This document shows, piece by piece, positions 7,637 to 12,725 of a stretch of 12,725 bases of DNA. The notes below the pieces were generated by a model. The model was not told where the DNA came from. It was given only the letters and a program-made list of their open reading frames with translations, and did no database searches. Made by a program: the position numbers and the translations under genes. Positions within the stretch are counted from its first letter, which is position 1, and every line of letters starts with the position of its first letter. Where the stretch lies: NCBI GenBank assembly GCA_003024985.2, contig PXIH01S0000259.1; one strand, given 5' to 3'. This DNA is from Euperipatoides rowelli (Eukaryota > Onychophora > Udeonychophora > Euonychophora > Peripatopsidae).

Positions 7637-8100
7637 TTAACTTGGAGTAGTTGCAAGGATGAGTGTGTAGACAGTAGCATCTTCATTAATGTCAAAAGTG
7701 TCAGTACTAAGTTCTGATATTGGAGCTCGAGACAAAGTGTCCGCAACATTCAAAAATTTACTAGGCACATAACATAGTGTGACATCAAATCGCTGTAGCC
7801 TTAACACCAAATGCTGAAGATGTGGAGTAATTTTTTCCAAAGGTTTATTTATAATTCATAGCAATGGCTTGTGAAAATGAAACCTTTCACAGAATACAAT
7901 TGCCAACAATTTCTTCTCAATTTGAGCCCAATGTTGTGATGATGTAAGGAAAGCAGAAGCATAGGCAATTGGTGGCTGATTTTGAAGTAAAACAATCAAT
8001 GCTGTATGAGCTGGCATCTGTAGAGATAACAATGGGGAGTCGGGAATCAAAATACTTAAGAACAGGAGCAGTGGACAATAGATGTTTAATTTTTTTCAAA
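7637..8100 (-). pseudogene. RNase H domain, full-length gypsy element
   Basis: HLLSTAPVLKYFDSRLPIVI then STDASSYSI gives the first catalytic Asp. A frameshift near 8015 moves to LIVLLQNQPPIAYASAFLTS, and QIEKKLLAIVF carries the catalytic Glu. HKPLL follows almost at once: about 17 residues, including the Asp of the T-D-H-K-P-L motif, appear deleted. An in-frame TGA at 7858-7856 precedes NKPLEKITPHLQHLVLRLQR, and the domain closes with VPSKFLNVADTLSRA, whose Asp is the last catalytic position. It would degrade RNA in RNA/DNA hybrids during reverse transcription. The frameshift, stop and deletion make it non-functional. Confidence 0.88.
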
Positions 8101-8109
8101 TTCCTGAGT

Positions 8110-8990
8110 ATGATTTTTATCCCAAATCCATGGAGTGCTGGGCTTTGACAATGATCGAAGCAGTGCTGTATGATGCGGTTCCAAGGAACCGCATCAGTTC
8201 TATAGAATTTGAAGGTGGTTTTAATGACACTATTGCACTCACTTTGTCTGGATCTGGAGAAATACCAGAAACAGATAATGTATGGCCAAAGAATGATATA
8301 CTACTCAAGCCTAATTTCATTTTGTTTTTGTTAAGTTTCAAGCCATTAGCTCTCCNGAGCTATTGTTAGTAATTTAAAGATCAATTCATTTTGTTCCGAT
8401 TCAGATTTTGCAGTTACTAAAACATCATCAAAATATAAATGAAATGATTCATCACCTTTTAATATGTCATCCATTGCTCTCTGGAACAGTTCAGATGTGC
8501 ATTCAAACCAAAAGACATTCTTAAAAATCTAAAATGCCCCCTAGGGAGTAGCAAAAGTACATAGTTTAGAACTAGGGGTATCCAGTTCTAGTTGCCAAAA
8601 CGCATCGCTAGCGTCAAACAATGAAAAAAGCTTGCAGCCATTCAATACAGAAAATATTTCTTCCTGAGTAGGAATTTTATATCGTTCCCTTATAATTACT
8701 TTATTTAGTTGGCAAGGGTCTAAGCAAAGATGTATGCCACCGTCTTTTTTCATAACAATCGCTAAGGGATGAACCCACTCAGTAGGCTCTGTTACATTCA
8801 TAATAATTCCTTTGGATTCCATATGTTGTAGCTGAGCTTGACCCTTTGTTGCAGGGCTTGTGGAATATTACATGGTGCTGCAATCCTAGGAGTAAATCCA
8901 AGTATTACAGTAATATGGTACGTTTCAGGTAATTTTCTTATTCCTTGAAACACATCAGGAAATAAATCAATTACATCCTTTAAACTTTTC
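8110..8990 (-). pseudogene. Reverse transcriptase domain, full-length gypsy element
   Basis: The order on the minus strand is DLFPDVFQGIRKLPE; WVHPLAIVMKKDGGIHLCLD; motif A in LFSLFDASDAFWQLELD; TFATP; ELFQRAMDDILKGDE; motif C YFDDVLV (Asp pair at 8429-8424); then, after a frameshift near 8356, GLSSISFFGHTLSVSGISPD and ELMRFLG. Both motif A and motif C aspartates are kept. In-frame TAG stops lie at 8543-8541 and 8531-8529, and a local two-step frameshift at about 8485-8515 garbles the M-P-F-G-L block before the frame returns. It would copy the element RNA into DNA. The break near 8356 coincides with an undetermined base. Confidence 0.9.
8356..8356. other. Undetermined base (N)
   Basis: This is the only ambiguous base in the window. 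It lies at the point where the RT reading frame shifts, within GCTCTCCNGAGC, so that frameshift may be partly a sequencing or assembly problem. Confidence 0.95.
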
Positions 8991-9029
8991 AGACGGAGTT
9001 GTACACAACATTGGTACAGTGTTATTTGT

Positions 9030-9292
9030 TTAAGCCAAGATCTTCACTTGTATCTGCACCTAGTATGGGTTTAAATCCTTATTGACAATAAAAGATGTAT
9101 AAACTCGTTTTTTAATTAGTTTTACAACGCAACATACACTCACCTTTAATAATAGGTTTTTTACCACTGTATGTGATAATACTATTTGATGTGTTGGTGT
9201 ATGGTTTTTCAGGCCAATCAATAAATGTGCTAGCTGGTAAAATGTTGACATATCCAGTATGTGTACCCATTTTGATGAACTATGAACAATAT
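9030..9292 (-). pseudogene. Protease domain, full-length gypsy element
   Basis: The frame after the zinc knuckles reads FLFVGELT. It is soon followed, after stops, by THTGYVNILPASTF (about 9265-9224) in the place of the D-T/S-G active site, so the catalytic Asp position appears to be His (HTG at 9261-9253). SNSIITYSGKKPIIKGE (about 9200-9150) matches the flap region and ILGADTSEDLGL (about 9065-9031) the C-terminal part. Only about a dozen residues separate FVGELT from HTG, fewer than usual, so a deletion upstream of the active site is likely. In-frame stops occur near 9111 and 9078. Confidence 0.65.
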
Positions 9293-9580
9293 CAAGTTAG
9301 CTCACCTACAAATAAAAATTCAGTAGTCGTCATCTTTAGACTGTTTGTTGAGTGCTGCCACCTGTGTTTTAGAAGATGAAGTTTGTTTCTTCCTGCAGAC
9401 ATGTGAAAAATGACCAAAGGTATCACATTTGTGACAGTTGGCTCCATAAGCAGGGTAATTTCCAGGTAAATGTGTTGTTCCACAACGAGAACAAATATGT
9501 TTAGTTGCATCTTTATTATAAAAATTGTTGTACTTAGTTAGATTATCTGTTCTTCCATGAGTGGTTTGTGCCTTGTTCAC
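9292..9580 (-). pseudogene. Gag nucleocapsid zinc knuckles, full-length gypsy element
   Basis: The frame 9580-9320 contains ICSRCGTTHLPGNYPAYG followed by CHKCDTFGHFSHVC. The second is an intact C-x2-C-x4-H-x4-C knuckle. The first has the C-x2-C and His, but Tyr in place of the last Cys (NYPAYG). Such paired knuckles bind the element RNA for packaging. A lysine-rich tail (RKKQTSSSKTQ) follows. The overlapping frame 9510-9292 shares the end of this segment and leads into FVGELT of the protease region. Confidence 0.87.
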
Positions 9581-9599
9581 ACTGTTTGCCCAAACTTTT

Positions 9600-10191
9600 T
9601 TAAGGCTTACGTTCAGTCAACCCTAGTGCACCAACTGTTGCATTAGTTGTTGCCATTGTAGAGTGCAAAGTTCTTGCTTGCTCCTTTAAAATTTCAGCTG
9701 ATTTACAAAGGTTAAAAATTTTATCTAGAGAGAGTTGATTCTCTAAGCAAGCGCTCCATCTCTAATTTCAACAATTATACGATCACCAATTAGCCTATCA
9801 CATTGATCTCCTTAGTCACAATCTATTGACATGGCCTTCAATTCTGCTACCAAGTCATCTATGATATGGCCAGGCTTCTGCACTATACTATAATGCAATG
9901 CAGCCTGTTTTATTTTTATAGGGACGATAAAGTTCCTCAAATTTGTTAAGAATTTCTGAAACAGTCTCTGTAGGATGATCCTCTGTTGGTATGAATGTAA
10001 ATCAGTTATGTATTTTGCGAGCGGCTGGTCCGAGTGCATGAAGTAATATGGATCTGTTTGGCCCACCCTTTTTTTAGGTTGTACTCATACACCTCATAAA
10101 GTTCATATGCTGCACGCCATTCCTCCCAAGCCTGTGCTGGATTTGTACCAGGCTCGAAGTGACTAGGCGGTTGAATAAAAGCGGTCGCCAT
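9600..10191 (-). pseudogene. Gag capsid region, full-length gypsy element
   Basis: The likely start is ATG at 10191-10189, giving MATAFIQPPSHFEPGTNPAQ then WEEWRAAYELYEVYE, a conserved gag opening in Mag/K02A2.6-like gypsy elements. An ATG 15 bases earlier in the same frame is less consistent with it. After frameshifts come FIPTEDHPTETVSEILNKFE (about 10005-9945) and SIVQKPGHIIDDLVAELKAM (about 9890-9825), then, past a TAA at 9811-9809, GDQCDRLIGDRIIVEIRDGA. Gag forms the virus-like particle in which reverse transcription takes place. At least two frameshifts and several stops break it. The leader between primer binding site and ATG is only about 30 bases. Confidence 0.82.
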
Positions 10192-10218
10192 TTTGATTTT
10201 TTTCACTATCTTTTTCTA

Positions 10219-10236
10219 TAGAGTTTATCGTCGCCA
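10219..10236 (-). promoter_or_regulatory. Primer binding site of the full-length gypsy element
   Basis: Directly inside the 5' LTR the minus strand begins TGGCGACGATAAACTC. TGG pairs with the CCA end of a tRNA, and its position right at the LTR edge is where minus-strand synthesis is primed. The first bases resemble sites assigned to arginine tRNA in some gypsy elements, but the match cannot be tested here. Confidence 0.75.
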
Positions 10237-10604
10237 TGTTATAACTGGATTGTAATATAGTTGCTAAGCCCAATTATCAATAGCACTAAAATAATAATAC
10301 TAATAATTAAAGTACTTTAACAAAGTTGCATGTATGAACATCCTGGAAGTTGCTAGCATGCAACTTGGGTCGAGGTAGCAGTAATGGAGTCAAGTGAGTA
10401 AGAGTATCATTAGTTCAAAATGAGGTTATAAAATGGCCTGAATGCACGCTGCAACCCTGTCAGTTTATTTTAAAATATCTTATAAATATCAAACAATAGT
10501 ATAAACATAATTACAAGTTTCATAAATAAGAGCTACAGTATATGTCAACTAATATGCATTAACACAAATAATACAAATCACAAGCTTTATTAAAAAGCCA
10601 AACA
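10237..10604 (-). repeat. 5' LTR of the full-length gypsy element
   Basis: It runs from TGTTATAACTGG to AGCCAAACA on the plus strand and is homologous to 5691-6039. In element orientation it starts TGTTTGGC and ends ATAACA. Possible promoter elements are A/T-rich: minus-strand TTTATAAGATATTTT near 10480 and CATTTTATAACC near 10430. It is about 19 bp longer than its partner because of small indels. A 7-bp inverted repeat AAGTTGC...GCAACTT lies at about 10349-10368. Confidence 0.93.
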
Positions 10605-10609
10605 CTTAC
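10605..10609. repeat. Right target-site duplication CTTAC
   Basis: Exact copy of 5686-5690, directly after the LTR end. The sequence before insertion would have been continuous from about 5690 to 10610. Confidence 0.9.
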
Positions 10610-10700
10610 TACAGGCGTTTTATTTTATTTTGTCGGGGAAATGAGAACGCTAGCCTGGCTGCTTTTTAAAATTACATTGATATCATTGTAGATATATTTT
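10610..10700. other. Short unassigned spacer
   Basis: Flank of the LTR element insertion, up to the inverted LINE fragment. Nothing else was recognised. Confidence 0.5.
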
Positions 10701-10730
10701 CTTTTGACCTGATGCACCCTGTGCTCCTTA
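10701..10730 (+). repeat. Inverted 30-bp copy of LINE RT motif-A segment
   Basis: The reverse complement of 10701-10730 matches 11234-11263 at 28 of 30 positions. On the plus strand it reads FDLMHPVLL, while the minus-strand LINE reads FNLVHPVLL at 11263-11234. Upstream plus-strand bases (IIVDIFS) may be a continuation of the same RT motif. So this is either a separate plus-strand LINE fragment or an inverted duplication at the end of the minus-strand copy. Confidence 0.8.
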
Positions 10731-11520
10731 CCATCAAAAAAGAAACTGAAACCAACTTTATTTTTTTCCCATCATATAACGTTGAATTCTTGTTTACCCT
10801 AAAGCCATTTAATTACACCCATTTACCAATATTATCAAGATTACTTAGGTTATATAATGTCATCACTAGACTTAATTTTATGAGAAATCTTAATATTTGC
10901 ATATATGAATCATCACTCATTTTCAGATATGAGGTAAATATATTAAATAATGTAGCAGCAGTCACCATACCATAAGGCCCAATTCCACATCAAACAATTT
11001 TGATCTTACTCCATTTACCTCAACTTAAACTTTTTGGTTTGAAAAAAAAGTTAAAACCAACGAATGATTGAATAATCATATCCTAATCTCATCATTTTTT
11101 GACTAAGGTTCTCCTGCAAAATATAGGCAATGTGCCTCACCAAACTTGTTTCTTATATATCTATTCTGGGGGCCCTTGAATCCATGGGTCCCTCTGCATA
11201 TCAGGCCCTGCAGGCCCCTTAGTTACCCCAATGTAAGGAGCACAGGGTGCACCAGGTTAAAAGCATTTGTCATGTCCAGGAAAACAACCAAGACAAAATT
11301 ACTCCTTTCAAATGCATTGGACCAATGGACCATCGTCATTAGCAAGTTATTGCAGCTACTCAATCTGTCTATATCCAAATTGCCCCTCAGATAGGACACC
11401 CAGCATAGAAACGTGATCACAATTTTTTAAGCATAAGCTTTTCAGCACACTTATTGTCAGTAAGTGGGCTGAATTACTGATCACGCTTGTTGAATCCTGT
11501 CATTTCTGTGTTTTATATGA
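10731..11520 (-). pseudogene. LINE reverse transcriptase relic (non-LTR retrotransposon)
   Basis: The minus strand shows a decayed non-LTR RT in order: NKCAEKLMLKK (about 11460-11430); QFGYRQ (11384-11367); LSSCNNLLMTMVHWSNAFE; motif A VFLDMTNAFNLVHPVLL (Asp 11276-11274); LGYDYSIIRWF; VEVNGVRSKLFDVELGL (about 11020-10975), leading to the position of the P-Q-G motif, which is lost; LFNIFTSYL; motif C SDDS (Asp pair 10914-10909); NLSNLDNIGKWV and LNGFRVNKNS; and DGKKIKLVSVSFL. The spacing of about 30 residues from SDD to the K-W block suits CR1/jockey-type LINEs, but the clade is not certain. Frameshifts and stops are frequent. No endonuclease domain or poly(A) tail was identified, so it is a fragment. 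Confidence 0.82.
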
Positions 11521-11782
11521 TTCGATGGTGTTGCATCAGATTAAATTAATGCACAAACATGATTCACGTAAATATAAAAGCAGCCATTTTATTCCTAGCT
11601 AAATTCGTGGCTCCACTCTCATTCCTATCTCCCTAACACCGAGACTATCCTTCATGCTGAGTGTGTTGTCACATTCAGCATGTTACAGGTCAAGGTTAGT
11701 TATTAGTGTTTACAAATTATGATTAATGCTTAAGGAGTAAATGGATTAGTGTTTATAAAGTTATCATATAGTTGACATTACA
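11490..11782 (-). repeat. Probable 3' LTR of a second minus-strand gypsy element
   Basis: Immediately after a purine-rich tract the minus strand begins TGTAATGTC at 11782, the usual TG start of an LTR. It runs left for some 250-300 bases to a candidate CA end near TTCAACA at about 11490, next to the LINE relic. No second LTR copy lies in the window, so the left boundary is a guess. It contains the stem-loop at 11653-11682 and an ATAAAA-containing stretch near 11577-11600. Confidence 0.5.
11653..11682. repeat. Stem-loop, 13-bp arms with one mismatch, 4-nt loop
   Basis: CATGCTGAGTGTG at 11653-11665 pairs with CACATTCAGCATG at 11670-11682 across the loop TTGT. The single mismatch is a possible G-T pair. 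It lies inside the probable LTR. Confidence 0.85.
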
Positions 11783-11798
11783 CCACCTCTTCTTTTCC
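11783..11798 (-). promoter_or_regulatory. Polypurine tract of the second gypsy element
   Basis: The minus strand reads GGAAAAGAAGAGGTGG directly before the TG of the probable LTR: 15 of 16 bases are purines. Position and composition fit the plus-strand primer of an LTR element. Confidence 0.7.
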
Positions 11799-11864
11799 TT
11801 TTTGATCTCGCTCTAGTTATGTCTTAGCTTACCAGTGTTAGCAGGTACTTTACCCCCTTTGGGC

Positions 11865-12553
11865 CTCTCAAGGTTATATCCTTATCTTTATTTTAGCCAT
11901 GTCCACAAAGTTCATGTGTTCAATGAGCCTTTCAGGTGGTTTAATGTTTTTTTCTCAGATAATGTCCCTTTCTTCAATCTGGTTGAGAGGGTACCTCCTG
12001 GTCAACATCATCACTGGTTCCAGGGTCCATCACCACTTGAGTTTCTACTTGATCGGGGTCAATCATTGGTTCCTCTTCACACATCTTCTTGGTCCTCAAC
12101 TTCTTGTATTCTTGGTCACTTTCACTTGAGTCAGGTATAGTTTTATAGTGTGATGCATCTCTAGTAATTTGCTTCCCAGGCCTTTCTGCGGTGATCATTG
12201 AATTATGCACTGTAGTGATGGTATATGGTATCGCTCTTACCAGGTGTTTATCTTGCTCACTTTTTTTGTTTAGCTAATACTTTATGGCCAATGTTGGGTG
12301 TTTTAATTAGTCTATGGTGACTGTCATGATATTGTTGGTATTCTTTAGATTTCCTATCTTTTGGTTCAGCTTGTTCTCTGTTGATAATTGGAACCTTGGT
12401 GTTATTGATTGATGGTAGACCTATTCGAATTGGGCAGCTATACATCAACTCAGCAGGTGAAATTTGAGTTGCAGAATGAGGGGTAGCCCTGTATACTGTT
12501 AACATTTTCCAAAATTCTCTCTTCCAATGTTGTGCATAGGTCAAAGTTATTTG
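11865..12553 (-). pseudogene. Integrase C-terminal part and Pol tail of the second gypsy element
   Basis: The minus strand from 12553 reads QITLTYAQHWKREFWKM and then YRATPHSATQISPAELMY, the conserved end of a gypsy integrase core. NIGHKVLAKQKK (ending near 12257) follows. After a frameshift and stops, VRAIPYTITTVHNSMITAER then ITRDASHYKTIP (about 12240-12140) is the C-terminal chromatin- or DNA-binding module. The frame stays open in an acidic tail (SESDQEYKK...DPDQVETQ) to 11974 and, in another frame, ends with NIKPPERLIEHMNF, matching the usual R-x-P-P-x-R-L ending of such polyproteins. The sequence differs clearly from the full-length element at 5691-10604, so it is another family. Its upstream part is cut at 12554 by a different transposon. 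Confidence 0.85.
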
Positions 12554-12725
12554 CAGTGATGGGTAAGTTAATGAAATTCCTTAACTGAGTTAAGTTAAGT
12601 TAAATTGCTTGAAAAAGTTAACTGAGTTAAGTTAAAAGTTAACTGGATTAAAAATTAACTGAGTTAAGTTAAGCTAAAATCATTAACTAAGTTAAGTTAA
12701 ATTTAAAAATTAACTCAGTTAATTT
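12554..12725. mobile_element. hAT-like DNA transposon end with subterminal palindromes
   Basis: The integrase reading frame runs straight to 12553 and stops being recognisable exactly where CAGTGATGGGTAAGTT begins. CAGTGATGGG-type starts are typical of hAT superfamily terminal inverted repeats (established knowledge, recalled). The eight bases before it, GTTATTTG at 12546-12553, would be the left copy of an 8-bp target duplication. Within it TTAACTNAGTTAA, a 13-bp palindrome, occurs at 12581, 12618, 12655, 12683 and 12710, with a weaker copy (TTAACTGGATTAA) at 12639. The other end lies beyond the window, so the strand and any transposase are unknown. It may be non-autonomous. Confidence 0.7.

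Larger units (their letters stand above)
5691..10604 (-). mobile_element. Full-length decayed Ty3/gypsy LTR retrotransposon, minus strand
   Basis: The element is about 4.9 kb. It has LTRs of 349 bp (5691-6039) and 368 bp (10237-10604), a perfect 5-bp target duplication, a primer binding site next to the right LTR and a polypurine tract next to the left LTR. The internal part reads leftwards on the minus strand: gag with zinc knuckles, protease, RT, RNase H, integrase zinc finger, integrase core and C-terminal tail. RNase H before integrase is the Ty3/gypsy order (Ty1/copia has integrase first). The gag start and the K02A2.6-like integrase suggest the Mag/SURL branch, which is tentative. The LTRs differ by roughly 12-15% by eye and every domain has frameshifts or stops, so the insertion is old. 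A small poly(A) insertion lies at about 7256-7505. Confidence 0.95.

Noticed and set aside
8082-8369. Plus-strand frame of 95 codons
   Set aside because: Antisense to the RT and connection segment of the full-length gypsy element.
10712-11394. Plus-strand frames at 10712-10975 and 11146-11394 as possible genes
   Set aside because: The minus strand here carries ordered LINE RT motifs (VFLDMTNAF, SDDS, NIGKWV). Only the first 30 bases or so of the plus frame (the inverted motif-A copy) have meaning.
11835-12140. Plus-strand frames of 101 and 76 codons
   Set aside because: Antisense to the acidic Pol tail of the second gypsy element.

Overview
This window reads as nuclear DNA from a multicellular animal (inference). 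It is AT-rich and has no long intact open reading frame, no bacterial-style gene packing and no recognisable host gene. Almost everything that can be identified is a decayed mobile element or satellite DNA. The species cannot be named from the sequence alone.

Layout, left to right. (1) 1-975: eight degenerate copies of a tandem repeat of about 130 bp, cut by the window start. (2) About 1500-4800, plus strand: a heavily mutated but ordered Pol relic of a Ty3/gypsy- or retrovirus-like element. Its order is protease, reverse transcriptase, tether-type RNase H, a second RNase H, integrase zinc finger, integrase core and integrase C-terminal domain. No LTRs or gag were found for it. A perfect 17-bp-arm hairpin lies just past its end. 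(3) 4837-5685: nothing recognised. (4) 5691-10604, minus strand: a full-length Ty3/gypsy LTR retrotransposon. It has two diverged LTRs, a perfect 5-bp target duplication (CTTAC), a primer binding site, a polypurine tract, and gag-protease-RT-RNase H-integrase in the expected order. All coding parts are broken by frameshifts and stops, and a short poly(A)-tailed insertion sits between RNase H and integrase. (5) About 10731-11520, minus strand: an RT-domain relic of a LINE, next to a 30-bp inverted copy of its own motif-A region. (6) About 11490-12553, minus strand: the 3' end of another Ty3/gypsy element, with integrase C-terminus, polypurine tract and probable LTR. (7) 12554 to the window end: a sequence that looks like the terminus of a hAT-type DNA transposon, cutting into that integrase and carrying six copies of a 13-bp palindrome.

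No functional gene set remains. The window is a nest of at least five transposon insertions of different age and class. The points most worth a second look are the two successive RNase H domains in the plus-strand Pol relic, the palindrome-rich hAT-like end that interrupts an integrase reading frame, and the inverted LINE fragment.
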